DNA of 64,000 nt, from assembly GCF_039862785.1 (NCBI RefSeq), contig NZ_CP156795.1, positions 2,728,001-2,792,000 of the forward strand. Direction: 5' to 3'. The DNA is from Acinetobacter sp. ANC 7912 (GTDB lineage: Bacteria > Pseudomonadota > Gammaproteobacteria > Pseudomonadales > Moraxellaceae). The position numbers and the translations under genes were made by a program. Below the pieces are notes generated by a model. It was not told the origin of the DNA. It did no database searches and was given only the letters and a program-made list of their open reading frames with translations. How positions within the stretch are numbered: the first letter of the stretch is position 1; each line of letters starts with the position of its first letter. This document shows positions 47,360 through 56,812 of this stretch, in pieces.

Positions 47360-49428
47360 TGTCTAAACATACAGTTTTATTTGAACTTGGCTGTGAAGAA
47401 CTTCCACCAAAAAGCCTGAAAAAATTACGTGACGCGTTAAAAGCCGAAACTGAAAAAGGCTTAAAAGATGCGGGTCTGGCTTTCGATGCGATCGAAGCCT
47501 ATGCAGCGCCACGTCGTCTGGCTTTGAAAATCGTGAATGTAGATGGTGCGCAAGCCGACACTCAAAAACGTTTTGACGGCCCTGCTGTGCAAGCCGCTTA
47601 TGATAGCGACGGCAAACCAACCAAAGCGCTTGAAGGCTTTATGCGTGGTCAAGGCATCACCATTGATCAGATATCTACTTTCCAGGCCGGTAAAGTTGAA
47701 AAAGTTTGCTACCTGAAAGATGTCAAAGGTCAAAGCCTGGACGCTTTACTGCCACAAATCCTGCAACATTCACTGGATCAGTTGCCAATCGCAAAACGCA
47801 TGCGTTCTGCAGCAAGCCGTACCGAATTCGTACGTCCAGTAAAATGGGTAGTCTTGCTGAAAGATGATCAAGTGATTGATGCAACGATTCAGGATCACAA
47901 AGCAGGCAACGTGACTTATGGTCACCGTTTCCACGCTCCTGAAGCGATTACCCTGGCAAATGCTGATGCTTACCTGGATGCCCTACGCGCTGCGAAAGTG
48001 GTAGCGTCTTTTGAAGAGCGTCAAGCCATCATCGACCAGCAAGTAAAAGCGCTGGCGGATGAAGTGAATGCGATTGCCATCGTTCCTGCGGATCTTCGTG
48101 ACGAAGTCACTGCACTGGTGGAATGGCCTGTAGCATTACGTGCAAGCTTCGAAGAACGCTTCCTTGCGGTTCCTCAAGAAGCCCTGATCACCACCATGCA
48201 GGACAACCAGAAATATTTCTGTCTGGTGAATGCTGAAAATAAATTACAGCCTTACTTCATTACCGTTTCGAACATTGAGTCTAAAGACCCAAGCCAGATC
48301 ATTGAAGGTAATGAAAAAGTGGTTCGTCCACGTCTATCTGATGCCGAGTTCTTCTTCCTGCAAGACCAGAAACAGCCACTGGCTTCTCGCAAAGAGAAAC
48401 TGGCCAATATGGTATTCCAGGCACAACTGGGTACACTTTGGGACAAATCTCAACGTATTGCCAAACTGGCTGTCGCACTGGCGCCGATTACTGGTGCCAA
48501 AGCGGAAGATGCTGAAAAAGCAGCTTTACTTGCGAAATGCGACTTAACTTCTGAGCTGGTGGGCGAATTCCCAGAACTTCAAGGTATCGCGGGTACTTAC
48601 TACGCACGTCTTGAAGGTGAAAACCTCGAAGTGGCTGAAGCGTTGGGTGAACAGTACCTGCCTAAATTCGCAGGTGATGTTCTGCCTAAGACTAAAACAG
48701 GTACAACCGTTGCCCTTGCGGACCGTCTAGATACCTTGACTGGTATTTTCGGTATCGGGCAGGCACCTACAGGTTCTAAAGACCCGTTTGCGCTGCGTCG
48801 TTCTGCCATTGGTATCCTACGTCTGGTGACTGAAAATGAACTGGATGTATCTATTGAAGACCTGATCAAGTTGGCATTGGCTGCGTATGGCGACATATTG
48901 AAAGACCACGATAAGACTCTGGCGGATGCAGTTACATTCCTGGAAGGTCGTTACCGTGCGAAATACGAAGACCAAGGCGTTGATGTTGATGTGATCCAGG
49001 CTGTTCAAGCGTTGTCACCAAAATCTCCACTTGATTTTGACAAGCGTGTAAATGCGGTAAATCACTTCCGTGCATTGCCTGAAGCTGCTGCGCTTGCTGC
49101 TGCGAACAAGCGTGTTGCGAACATCCTTGCCAAAGAAGCAGCACCTGAAGGTGCTGTGGTTGAAGCAAACTTGGTTGAAGATGCTGAGAAAGCATTGTTC
49201 GCTGAACTGCAAAAAATCACACCAGTGGTTGAGCCACTATTTGCTTCTAAAGATTACACTGCGGCGTTGTCTGCATTGGCTGCCCTGCGTGCGCCAGTAG
49301 ATGCGTTCTTTGACGGTGTCATGGTAATGGCGGATGATGCTAACCTGAAAGCAAACCGTTTACGTCTGCTTGCTCAGTTGCGTGACCTGTTCACTAAAGT
49401 TGCAGATATTTCAGTGCTTCAACACTAA
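47359..49428 (+). CDS. glyS: glycine-tRNA ligase beta subunit
   Basis: A 689-residue beta subunit, full length. [23 protein letters not shown] at the N-terminus, then [39 protein letters not shown] and the anticodon-binding C-terminal domain (about 590-689, ending [15 protein letters not shown]). It is required with GlyQ for glycylation of tRNA-Gly. Confidence 0.97.
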   Translation: MSKHTVLFELGCEELPPKSLKKLRDALKAETEKGLKDAGLAFDAIEAYAAPRRLALKIVNVDGAQADTQKRFDGPAVQAAYDSDGKPTKALEGFMRGQGITIDQISTFQAGKVEKVCYLKDVKGQSLDALLPQILQHSLDQLPIAKRMRSAASRTEFVRPVKWVVLLKDDQVIDATIQDHKAGNVTYGHRFHAPEAITLANADAYLDALRAAKVVASFEERQAIIDQQVKALADEVNAIAIVPADLRDEVTALVEWPVALRASFEERFLAVPQEALITTMQDNQKYFCLVNAENKLQPYFITVSNIESKDPSQIIEGNEKVVRPRLSDAEFFFLQDQKQPLASRKEKLANMVFQAQLGTLWDKSQRIAKLAVALAPITGAKAEDAEKAALLAKCDLTSELVGEFPELQGIAGTYYARLEGENLEVAEALGEQYLPKFAGDVLPKTKTGTTVALADRLDTLTGIFGIGQAPTGSKDPFALRRSAIGILRLVTENELDVSIEDLIKLALAAYGDILKDHDKTLADAVTFLEGRYRAKYEDQGVDVDVIQAVQALSPKSPLDFDKRVNAVNHFRALPEAAALAAANKRVANILAKEAAPEGAVVEANLVEDAEKALFAELQKITPVVEPLFASKDYTAALSALAALRAPVDAFFDGVMVMADDANLKANRLRLLAQLRDLFTKVADISVLQH

Positions 49429-49441
49429 GTTCTGATTCAAT

Positions 49442-49473
49442 AAAAAAACCCGCTTTAGAGCGGGTTTTTTTTA
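49442..49473 (+). terminator. intrinsic terminator of glyQS
   Basis: AAAAAAACCCGCTTTAGAGCGGGTTTTTTTT hairpin, 13 nt past glyS; symmetric enough to serve the minus strand too. Confidence 0.9.
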
Positions 49474-49553
49474 TTATGGTGAAAATAATTTCTTACTTGT
49501 CTTTATCCTGATTTTTATCGTCTTTAACATCAAACTCCCCACCCAATAACAGC

Positions 49554-50924
49554 CATAGGTATCTACACATCTTTAGGTACCTAGTGCAATAGTTGCGATT
49601 TCATTCAGTTCATCTATTGAATATTCTGAGAGCAGTTGAAGAGTATTTAGTAAAATCGAGAGTCCTGCCAATATGGCAGGCGCACTCTCTACCTTGCCTC
49701 TTTTCTGTTGTCTACCTGAAAGTCTAGTCAAAAATGCACGGACTTTCTGATTTTGTTCATCTGTACAACGCTGTACTCTCCACGTCAACACACAAGCCAT
49801 ACAACTGATTAGCAAACGCCTTAAAATCGCTTCTGGCGTAGTCTGAAGCCATGACTCAATATCATGGCCTGCTTGCTTGAGAAGTTTGAAATAACATTCG
49901 ATTGACCAACGCCAGTAATACCAAGTCGTCAGTTCTACTGCGGTAATCTCAGTTGGTACATTACTGATCAATGACCATCTTGCAACTGTCTTTTCATTAA
50001 TATCTTTAACCACCGCAATAATCAGTCTAGCCTCAATTGCAGCACCTTTCTGAGGAGCAACTCTTTGACCTAAACAATCTTTTTTATTTGATTTTGCAGC
50101 ACGGGTAAGCCGAACATTGGTTTCTCCAACATAAAGCATATGTTGATTACCCTTATAAGAAATGGGTTTCACTTGCTGTATTTCGATACGTTCAGCAACT
50201 TCTCCAACTTTACATATTTCACCCTGATGCTCAATCCGATTTCCTTCCTTTGCTCGAATAAGCCATTGAAAACCATGACTGCTTAATTCCCTGAGATGAG
50301 CAATGGAATCTCCTTCACGATCAATAATATGTACGCAGGTTTTATCAAGAGGAAACTGTTCAACTTTTTGAATTTGTTCAGAAAGGGAGTCTAAATGGGT
50401 TTTACGTTCGGTCTGTTGCTCATTGAATGTCGAATAGCAACCTGAAGCACTAGAAAGGGTCTGAGCTAATGGAGCAACAGGTAGTCCAGAAGCAGCATCA
50501 ACAAGTAAGCTCGTTTGTAATTCATAGCCTGAGTCGTACTGATGTGTCCTTTGGAGTTTTTGGGTTTTATTACGATGTGTCACATATTGGATTTGTGACC
50601 AATCATGAATAACTAAAGCATAACGATGCAGCGATGTCTTAATCTGATCACAAGCAAGTTTTTGAATAGGTTCATTTAATTGTTTAAATGAGATTTTATC
50701 ATTATTTAAAAACCGCCATACAGCTTGCGTCGTTGCGAAACTATTTTTTTTGAGCAGAGGCAATATCTTTGATTGCAGGAGCAAGTGAAGCAAGAGGATT
50801 CATATTGAGTTGAACGAGGTTGTTGTAACGTTTGACAAGGCGCTGATCTAAGCGAGAGATGTTAAAATTGAAGAGCATGCTCTTCAATTTAACGCAAAAC
50901 ATGGAAATTGTGTAGATACCTATG
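49554..50924 (-). mobile_element. IS4-family insertion sequence, 1371 bp, with target duplication
   Basis: The ends are perfect 16-bp inverted repeats (CATAGGTATCTACACA). The element is flanked by a 10-bp direct repeat CAATAACAGC (49544-49553 and 50925-50934), the duplicated target. One transposase gene occupies most of it. The perfect duplication and intact ends suggest a recent, unrearranged insertion. I do not name the IS. Confidence 0.9.
49573..50793 (-). CDS. IS4-family transposase (start frame uncertain)
   Basis: A DDE transposase of about 400 residues. The first Asp is in YALVIHDWSQIQY, the second in VHIIDREGDS, and the C-terminal YREK signature is YYWRWSIECYFKLLKQ (Tyr-x2-Arg-x3-Glu-x6-Lys pattern). 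The open frame can only start at TTG 50793. A better start, ATG 50803, encodes MNPLASLAPAIKDIASAQKK in another frame and stops at TAG after a run of eight A (minus strand, about 50752-50745). Either the A run has changed length and broken the gene, or slippage joins the two frames. Confidence 0.85.
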   Translation of the reverse strand: MLHLLLQSKILPLLKKNSFATTQAVWRFLNNDKISFKQLNEPIQKLACDQIKTSLHRYALVIHDWSQIQYVTHRNKTQKLQRTHQYDSGYELQTSLLVDAASGLPVAPLAQTLSSASGCYSTFNEQQTERKTHLDSLSEQIQKVEQFPLDKTCVHIIDREGDSIAHLRELSSHGFQWLIRAKEGNRIEHQGEICKVGEVAERIEIQQVKPISYKGNQHMLYVGETNVRLTRAAKSNKKDCLGQRVAPQKGAAIEARLIIAVVKDINEKTVARWSLISNVPTEITAVELTTWYYWRWSIECYFKLLKQAGHDIESWLQTTPEAILRRLLISCMACVLTWRVQRCTDEQNQKVRAFLTRLSGRQQKRGKVESAPAILAGLSILLNTLQLLSEYSIDELNEIATIALGT

Positions 50925-51173
50925 CAATAACAGCGCTAGGAATGCAATCACAACCAAGATAAAGAATCTCATCACGAATAGTTGGCCTAATGGCATAACC
51001 CCATCCGCATGCGTAATGATGGGTAAGACAAGCAACATACATATTGCAAAAATCTGAGTAAAACTTTTCATATCTTTCTTTCTAGTTTTTATATTTAGAT
51101 TCTACTCTCGGATCAAGCATGCTTTGAGATAGAGTATTTTTCACATAGACTTATTATTTAAAAAAAATCCGCT

Positions 51174-52124
51174 TTAGAGATCATTTCTTATTTCATACTT
51201 TTCATCAATTTCCGCCATTAATCTTTTGAAATAATCATTCTTTTCATCAAGATAAAAATTACATATACGTGCAGTATGCTCATCATTATCTAACATTGAT
51301 TTTCTCATTAATTCAATTGCGACTAGATAATCTTTAATTTCATTAAACCAGTCTTCACCCTGCAATAATCTATTTTCTAAAGACTGTTTCAACTCTAAAT
51401 ATTGCTTTTGGATATGATCCAAAGCTGTATAAGCAAATAACTTATTTTGCTCATCATAAATGCTATGAATTTTTTCAAACCAATAAGAAATTGGCAGTAA
51501 ATCAACTAATTTTTCATTTTCAAATTTCTTTTTTTCTTCGTTTTCCATAGTAATGATTTCTTTTATTAGTCGTCTTAATAGAACAATCACTTCATCCAGT
51601 TGCTTCGTAAGCAACTCATGAATATGAATTTCTTCATAAACTGTATCTTTCGTCTTTTTTGAATATCTCAGTAGATCAAAACCAAATTTATTAATAGTGA
51701 TACGGGAAATAAAATTATTAAATTCATTCCTATCCTTTTCGCTTCTTCCTCCTTCATTGTTTAAAACTGTATGACCTATCGAAGCATTCCTAACTTTACG
51801 AATTTGCTTCAACTCACTAGTTACTTCCCACTGAACTGCAAATACTTCATATAGATGCTTCAAACTATCTTGTTGAAGAATGAAACATTGCAAAATTCCA
51901 TAGCAATAAATGTATTTCAGCCCTGTTTCTTTAGGGAACTCCGTTTGCAAATAATCTTTAAAGGCTATAGATGTATCGCCCAAAACATCTAAAGCACTAC
52001 ATAGCATCCACCACTTATGCTTATCATTTAATAATTGGTAATGAAGAACTCCCCGATTAATATGATCACGTAACTGATCTTCTAAATTTTCTATTTGATC
52101 TAATAAGTCTAGTAGGTGATTCAT
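51174..52124 (-). CDS. AT-rich orphan protein with HEPN-like RNase motif
   Basis: A 316-residue, helix-rich, charged protein with no signal peptide. It contains KQIRKVRNASIGHTV at about residues 106-120, which fits the HEPN ribonuclease pattern (Arg, polar residue, x3-5, His). The preceding region, WWMLCSALDVLGDTSIAF and GILQCFILQQDSLKHLYEVF, would supply the four-helix bundle. The C-terminal half looks coiled and Glu/Lys-rich. Base composition is clearly more AT-rich than neighbours, and it adjoins an IS element, which suggests acquisition by transfer. HEPN proteins are common in toxin and anti-phage systems; no antitoxin partner is seen. Function not known. Confidence 0.7.
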   Translation of the reverse strand: MNHLLDLLDQIENLEDQLRDHINRGVLHYQLLNDKHKWWMLCSALDVLGDTSIAFKDYLQTEFPKETGLKYIYCYGILQCFILQQDSLKHLYEVFAVQWEVTSELKQIRKVRNASIGHTVLNNEGGRSEKDRNEFNNFISRITINKFGFDLLRYSKKTKDTVYEEIHIHELLTKQLDEVIVLLRRLIKEIITMENEEKKKFENEKLVDLLPISYWFEKIHSIYDEQNKLFAYTALDHIQKQYLELKQSLENRLLQGEDWFNEIKDYLVAIELMRKSMLDNDEHTARICNFYLDEKNDYFKRLMAEIDEKYEIRNDL

Positions 52125-52229
52125 ATCTATAAGGGTAGATTATTGTTTAAAAATTAGTTTTTAGATCATAGGCAATTTCATCTGAATTGCCTATACTCAC
52201 CTTAACAACACTCTACAAGAAAGAAGCAC

Positions 52230-52619
52230 ATGAAATTTCAAACTCTCATTATGACGACTCTTGCGGGTATCGCACTTACAGCATGTACATCACAGCCAAC
52301 CATTCCACAACTGGAACTTGGGGTATTACAGGAAGTTCAAAATATTGACGTTTATCCTGAAACCGCCAATAACAGTGCAAAACTGACCAAATTCATGGAC
52401 AAATGCGTCATCGAATTTAAAGGCCAGCTTGAAGAAGGCCGCGTGATCGAACAATGGTCATTTAAAGGTCTGACTTTAATTGACGCTGGTTCAGCAACCT
52501 TCCAGCGCGACAAAACCAGTACTGCACAAAAATTTGAACTGCACAGCGAGACCGTGCAGAAGAACTTCCTGGCACTGCGCAACCACTTTGCCAAAGAAGC
52601 GATCGAACAATGTGACTAA
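52230..52619 (+). CDS. small lipoprotein, unknown function
   Basis: A 129-residue protein with signal peptide and lipobox LTAC (Cys about residue 19). The mature part has a Cys in MDKCVIEF and another at the end (EQCD), a probable disulfide. AAGAAAGAAG precedes ATG. A GCCCTGTATT/AATACAGGGC hairpin follows at 52627-52655 without a good T run. No family recognised. Confidence 0.78.
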   Translation: MKFQTLIMTTLAGIALTACTSQPTIPQLELGVLQEVQNIDVYPETANNSAKLTKFMDKCVIEFKGQLEEGRVIEQWSFKGLTLIDAGSATFQRDKTSTAQKFELHSETVQKNFLALRNHFAKEAIEQCD

Positions 52620-52843
52620 GCGTCACCGCCCTGTATTGAATACTAATACAGGGCATTCCCCCCTTTAATTCTTCCCACAAAAATTCACTGATTTTTCTTC
52701 TTCAAAACCAAAACAACTTGCTTCCTTTTGCACGCGCTCAGTTAAGTGAATTGCACAGAAAATCCATTGTTTTTACATCCCTTTCCATTACACTGAAATA
52801 CAGCAATTAAAGACCACCAGCGAATGATGAGGTCGACTACCCT

Positions 52844-53359
52844 ATGACCATGAAAAAAATGATGATGAAAAAAAGCATGATCCTCGGCACCGCATTGTTG
52901 CTGTGCGCACCTATTGTGATTCAAAACGTTCAAGCTAGTGAAAGCACCGAGCAGCAAGGCTCAGGCAAGCCAATCAAACCGTATGGCGATAATCCAAACC
53001 TGCTGCATGTCTTTGCTTATAAAGCTCAGGAAGGCGTGATCAATACCGCTGAAAAAGTCGGTCAGGCAGCTGAAAAAGGGGTAGAGAAAGTCAGACCAAA
53101 AGTTGACCGTGCCTGGAACAGCACCAAATCTACCGCTGCAACCACCATTGAAAAAGTAGACCAGACCGCAACTCAAGCAGCACAGCAAACTGGCCAGAAA
53201 ATTCAGAAAACCAAAGACGTTTGGCTCGGCAGTCCGGAGCAGCCAGCACCGATTGAGCAACAGCCTCTAAGCCAATCTTCTTCTGCAACCCAAAGCACAG
53301 CACCGCAGCAAGAGTCCAGCTCAGGTGGTGCCACCAGTTATGCCGTGACCGATCTGTAA
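52844..53359 (+). CDS. secreted low-complexity protein
   Basis: A 171-residue protein with a signal peptide (charged Met/Lys start, hydrophobic LGTALLLCAPIVI, probable cleavage after VQA). The mature protein has an amphipathic helical region (about 55-120) of Ala/Thr/Lys/Val repeats (AEKVGQAAEKGVEKV, STAATTIEKVDQTATQAAQ) resembling LEA or apolipoprotein-like segments, then a Ser/Gln/Pro-rich tail. The start is uncertain because several ATGs cluster; 52844 has GAGG about 11 nt upstream. Function unknown, perhaps periplasmic protection. Confidence 0.7.
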   Translation: MTMKKMMMKKSMILGTALLLCAPIVIQNVQASESTEQQGSGKPIKPYGDNPNLLHVFAYKAQEGVINTAEKVGQAAEKGVEKVRPKVDRAWNSTKSTAATTIEKVDQTATQAAQQTGQKIQKTKDVWLGSPEQPAPIEQQPLSQSSSATQSTAPQQESSSGGATSYAVTDL

Positions 53360-53370
53360 AAAATCTCTTC

Positions 53371-53397
53371 AAAAAAAGCCCTTTATGGGCTTTTTAT
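53371..53397 (+). terminator. intrinsic terminator
   Basis: AAAAAAAGCCC / GGGCTTTTTATTTT, 12 nt after the preceding gene. Confidence 0.85.
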
Positions 53398-53468
53398 TTT
53401 GCAGCATTGAACATCTCAGAAGCTGGATTTAGACTGATACTTAGGCACCCCACAAGAAGATTATAAAA

Positions 53469-53996
53469 ATGAAAAAGATTCTCCTCAGCTTTATAGTCGG
53501 CATTCTCACCGGTGTCGGTATCCTCTACCTGGTTCTGCTGTTTTCCAGCGAAACCCTCCTCACTTCCATCACCGCTTTAAATGGTGAGGCACCACGACCA
53601 CAACGCAGCCTGTTTAATGGCAAAAATGAATATAGCCATGAGGCAGAAGGCAAGAAAATCCAGCATATCGAACATCTGGATGAAGAGCAGTTTCAGTCAG
53701 CATCCGGAAATAATGCCGACCTGTATCAGTTGGCTGGCATGTGTAAGTTAAAGATTAGCATTTATGGTGAAACTGCTTATAACTTCAGAACTGCCTATTT
53801 CCATCAAAACCGTCTGAGCTATATGTTTGAAACGCAATATCGGACTTCTTTTGAGGAATTTCCTGATCAGAAGGCACCGGAATCGAAACGGATTTATCAG
53901 GAAACTGTGTTCAATCCAAATTCTGAACTAGTACAGATGGAATTTGCTAACCTGTTAAAAAAATACGTCACACCTGAAAACCAGAAAAAATGCTGA
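53469..53996 (+). CDS. membrane-anchored protein, unknown function
   Basis: A 175-residue protein with an N-terminal hydrophobic anchor (residues 3-28, FIVGILTGVGILYLVLLF) and a soluble periplasmic domain. Cys appear at MCKLKIS and at the C-terminal KKC. The last codon and stop lie in the terminator stem. Upstream CAAGAAGAT may act as ribosome site. No family recognised. Confidence 0.7.
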   Translation: MKKILLSFIVGILTGVGILYLVLLFSSETLLTSITALNGEAPRPQRSLFNGKNEYSHEAEGKKIQHIEHLDEEQFQSASGNNADLYQLAGMCKLKISIYGETAYNFRTAYFHQNRLSYMFETQYRTSFEEFPDQKAPESKRIYQETVFNPNSELVQMEFANLLKKYVTPENQKKC

Positions 53997-54015
53997 TCCT
54001 CGGATCAGCATTTTT
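53987..54015. terminator. bidirectional terminator overlapping a stop codon
   Basis: AAAATGCTGATC / GATCAGCATTTT, 12-bp perfect stem with CTCG loop. The TGA (53994-53996) of the upstream gene is inside the stem. It also serves the convergent dehydrogenase gene. Confidence 0.85.
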
Positions 54016-54032
54016 GTTTTCATAAACTGGTT

Positions 54033-54986
54033 TTAATTGACCTGACGGATCGGCTGACCCGACTGAAAAGCTTTAATATTTTCGATCATCTGATCCACAA
54101 TACGCTGACGTGCATCGACACTGCCCCAGGCATTGTGCGGAGTGACAATCAAATTCGGAATGCTTGGATCGAGCAGCACGTTGCCTTCTTTTGGCGGCTC
54201 TACAGTCAGCACATCCACTGCTGCTCCAGCAATTTTGCCTTCACGCAAGGCTTGAGCTAGTGCCGCTTCATTGATCACTCCACCCCGCGCACAGTTAATC
54301 AGGAATGCACCTGATTTCATCGCGTCCAGCTCAGCATGGCTGATCAGATCACGGGTTTCTTCTGTTAGTGGACAATGCAGACTGAGGAAATCCGCCTGTG
54401 GTAGTAACTCCTGAAATGGCACACGAGAAGCATCACCCGGACGGTTTGGCAATGATCCAATTATGACTTTCATGCCAAAGGCTTCTGCTAGTTTTGCAAC
54501 TGCTTTACCCAGCTCACCATAACCCAAAATCCCAAGCGTCTTGCCAGACAGCTCAACGATCGGTGCATTCAGCAGGCAGAACTGGTCAGTCTTCTGCCAT
54601 TCACCCTGCTGTACTTTTTGCTGGTAACGTAAGAAAGAGGTCGCCAGATTTAGCATCAGCATGATGGTGTGCTGCGCCACTGCAGCAGTGCCATAAGCCT
54701 GGCAGTTACACACCACGATGCCACGTGCTTTGGCTACGGCTGAATCGACATTATTGGTACCGGTGGCAGATACTTGAATCATTTTTAAATTTGGACACTG
54801 TGCAATGAGATCGGCATCGATCAGCACCTTATTGGTAATGATCACATCCACATCTTGCACGCGAGAAAGGACATCCGCCTTGGCGGTGCTTGGATACAGG
54901 GTCAGCTCGTCAAAAATAGCCGCCAAGCCCTGCAGGTTTAAATCATCTTGATCCAAGGATTTATAATCTAGATATACCGCTTTCAC
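54033..54986 (-). CDS. D-2-hydroxyacid dehydrogenase (NAD-dependent)
   Basis: A 317-residue oxidoreductase of the glycerate/phosphoglycerate dehydrogenase type. The nucleotide loop is GILGYGELGKAVAKLA (Gly-x-Gly-x2-Gly), followed by FLSLHCPLTEETRDLI. The catalytic Arg is in NCARGGVINEAAL, with the Glu and His of the triad in DVLTVEPP and TPHNAWGS. It most resembles hydroxypyruvate/glyoxylate reductase (HprA-like) proteins. Substrate not certain. Confidence 0.88.
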   Translation of the reverse strand: MKAVYLDYKSLDQDDLNLQGLAAIFDELTLYPSTAKADVLSRVQDVDVIITNKVLIDADLIAQCPNLKMIQVSATGTNNVDSAVAKARGIVVCNCQAYGTAAVAQHTIMLMLNLATSFLRYQQKVQQGEWQKTDQFCLLNAPIVELSGKTLGILGYGELGKAVAKLAEAFGMKVIIGSLPNRPGDASRVPFQELLPQADFLSLHCPLTEETRDLISHAELDAMKSGAFLINCARGGVINEAALAQALREGKIAGAAVDVLTVEPPKEGNVLLDPSIPNLIVTPHNAWGSVDARQRIVDQMIENIKAFQSGQPIRQVN

Positions 54987-55117
54987 AGTCCCCTCACATT
55001 GCTAGATCTTATTGGTAGACCATTTAAAGCAACTCAGGACCGCTTTGCAATCATATTTTCCGAAGCAGTGTTTTAATTTTATTTTTTAAATGATTTATAA
55101 AATTTATTTGGGCCATT

Positions 55118-55315
55118 TTAATTGGCTGGCTTGTCTAAATCGTTGCGTAAAGAACGGCGAATTTTAAACACGATATACACGGTCAAAATCATCAGAAAGA
55201 TGATGGTCGCACTCAGAAAAATAATGGTTGGGTGAACGTGATCCCGGGCATAGGCCAGATTAGGCAGACCTGACATCAACATAAAACATGCAGCAACAAA
55301 CGATTTGGATTGCAT
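55118..55315 (-). CDS. small secreted/membrane protein
   Basis: 65 residues: signal-like N-terminus (MQSKSFVAACFMLMSGLPNLAYA), one strong transmembrane helix (IIFLSATIIFLMILTVYIVF) and a basic/acidic cytoplasmic tail. GGAGGGGTAC lies upstream of ATG. Same size and topology as the gene split by the IS at 49.5-51.1 kb. Function unknown. Confidence 0.65.
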   Translation of the reverse strand: MQSKSFVAACFMLMSGLPNLAYARDHVHPTIIFLSATIIFLMILTVYIVFKIRRSLRNDLDKPAN

Positions 55316-55427
55316 AAGATGTACCCCTCCTTCACGAAAATCATCGCGTGCGATACTGTCTATTTAAGTACCGCATAAGTACATCTTATGATGACAAAAC
55401 AATAAGTCAAGTTATTGTTTTTTTAAG

Positions 55428-56699
55428 TTAATTCACTTCACTGCGTGTCACAAAGTGCGTATTTTTGTCACTGTCGTCAACGAATGTCGCAGCCCCGTAT
55501 TCATCAGTTCTGAGATTCAGTTCCTTATAACTGAACATATAGTAATCTGCATAACGTTTCATCAAAATTGGGTGCATTCCGACCGAAAGTGCATCCTGTT
55601 CCTTGACCAGTTTCATAATATGCCGGTCATTCATCACCACCAGATAACGTTCGTCATTTAAGGTGATGGTTAATAGCCCGTTCCCTCGCGCATAAATCGG
55701 GATCAGGAACTTGTGATTCAGTGCAATGGCCTGATCGGCATAGCTCTCAATTTTGTTACTAATCACATTAAATACCAGACCATGCCCATAGCAGTCCAGC
55801 AAGATCTGGCGGTTTTCTTGTGGCAAATTCAGCTGGATGCCAAGCTTCATCAGGTCATACTGATCGACCTGCTTGTTACTGAGCAACTCACGCAGAATGG
55901 TCTGTTTCTGGCTGGCATCAAAGAACTGGGCATCCAGCTGCAGGTCATTATTCTTTAGAATCCGGCCCAGTGCCATGCGATGCCGTGGCAGCAGGTTTTC
56001 AATCACCTTGCGGTAATAGAATTTGCTGTTTTTTTTCACCCGGCGCATCTTCTGGTAGAAATAGCTGGCATCAAATTCATGCAGCAGGAAGTCATTCACC
56101 AGTTCCGAGCTGGCCAGCACGGCAATGGCATCGTGATTGGTAAAAGCCAGATGCAGCACATGATGTGCCGGCAGGACTTCTTTGAGTTTCTGGTAATGCG
56201 CGCGGTCCTGTGCATAGTGCGGGTCATAAATGATGATGTATTCGCGTTCGCTACTGACATCTTCCGGCTTGATGCGCATGTCAGCATTCAGCTCTGACTG
56301 GAAAAACATGTTGTAGCGCGCATCATGCACATCTTCCGGGTCAATCGAATACTGCGGCACCATCGCCACGGCGCGCTGCACATCCAGCAGATTGGAATAT
56401 TTGATTGCGGCATAACCGCCCATGGAACCGCCATAGGCAATACGTTTCGTGAATGGCGCGATCAGTTCTGTCACAGCTTCCAGCATGTTCCACATGGAAC
56501 CTTGCGGGAACCAGGACTTGTCCTTGGGCATAATCCCGAGCACATTGAAGTCAAATTTCTGTAATGACTTCTCGGCATTAATGGTCAGGCCCTTGGCACG
56601 GGTAATCAGATCTCCAAAAGAAAAGATCAGTTCTGAAGATGATCCCGGCATAAAGATTGCGCGTATATGCTCATCTTCAAAGACAATTTGTTTTTCCAT
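55428..56699 (-). CDS. alpha/beta-hydrolase-like protein
   Basis: About 423 residues. The first 220 look like an alpha/beta hydrolase: nucleophile elbow IAYGGSMGGYAAIKYS, with later EYIIIYDPHYAQD and the His-bearing HVLHLAFTNHDAIAV as candidates for acid and base. The C-terminal 200 residues are a separate region (LSVGMHPILMKRYADYYMF) I do not recognise. The upstream ATG (56738) is in frame; 56699 (MEKQIVFEDEH) with GGGAAAG upstream is preferred. Substrate unknown; such two-part proteins occur near polysaccharide and surface loci, but none is present here. Confidence 0.7.
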   Translation of the reverse strand: MEKQIVFEDEHIRAIFMPGSSSELIFSFGDLITRAKGLTINAEKSLQKFDFNVLGIMPKDKSWFPQGSMWNMLEAVTELIAPFTKRIAYGGSMGGYAAIKYSNLLDVQRAVAMVPQYSIDPEDVHDARYNMFFQSELNADMRIKPEDVSSEREYIIIYDPHYAQDRAHYQKLKEVLPAHHVLHLAFTNHDAIAVLASSELVNDFLLHEFDASYFYQKMRRVKKNSKFYYRKVIENLLPRHRMALGRILKNNDLQLDAQFFDASQKQTILRELLSNKQVDQYDLMKLGIQLNLPQENRQILLDCYGHGLVFNVISNKIESYADQAIALNHKFLIPIYARGNGLLTITLNDERYLVVMNDRHIMKLVKEQDALSVGMHPILMKRYADYYMFSYKELNLRTDEYGAATFVDDSDKNTHFVTRSEVN

Positions 56700-56812
56700 A
56701 ACTTTCCCGTGCCTGTTAAACGAACGCTTCCAATACAATTTCTGTGGCGAAATCTACCGCCCAAATGAATATGCTATTTTATAGCGAAGACCAGGATTAA
56801 AAAGCGCAAAAA

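Larger units (their letters stand above)
49493..51071 (-). pseudogene. small membrane-protein gene split by the IS element
   Basis: Removing the IS (49554-50924) and one copy of the 10-bp duplication restores a continuous 65-codon frame. It runs from ATG 51071 through FLALLL, then GGEFDVKDDKNQDKDK, to the TAA at 49493-49495. The ancestral product had a signal peptide (MKSFTQIFAICMLLVLPIIT), one further hydrophobic helix (about 31-49) and a charged tail. The present ORF reads from 51071 into the IS and stops at 50889 after 60 codons, with the tail replaced by HRYLHNFHVLR. The gene at 55118-55315 has the same length and topology and may be a relative. Function unknown. Confidence 0.75.
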
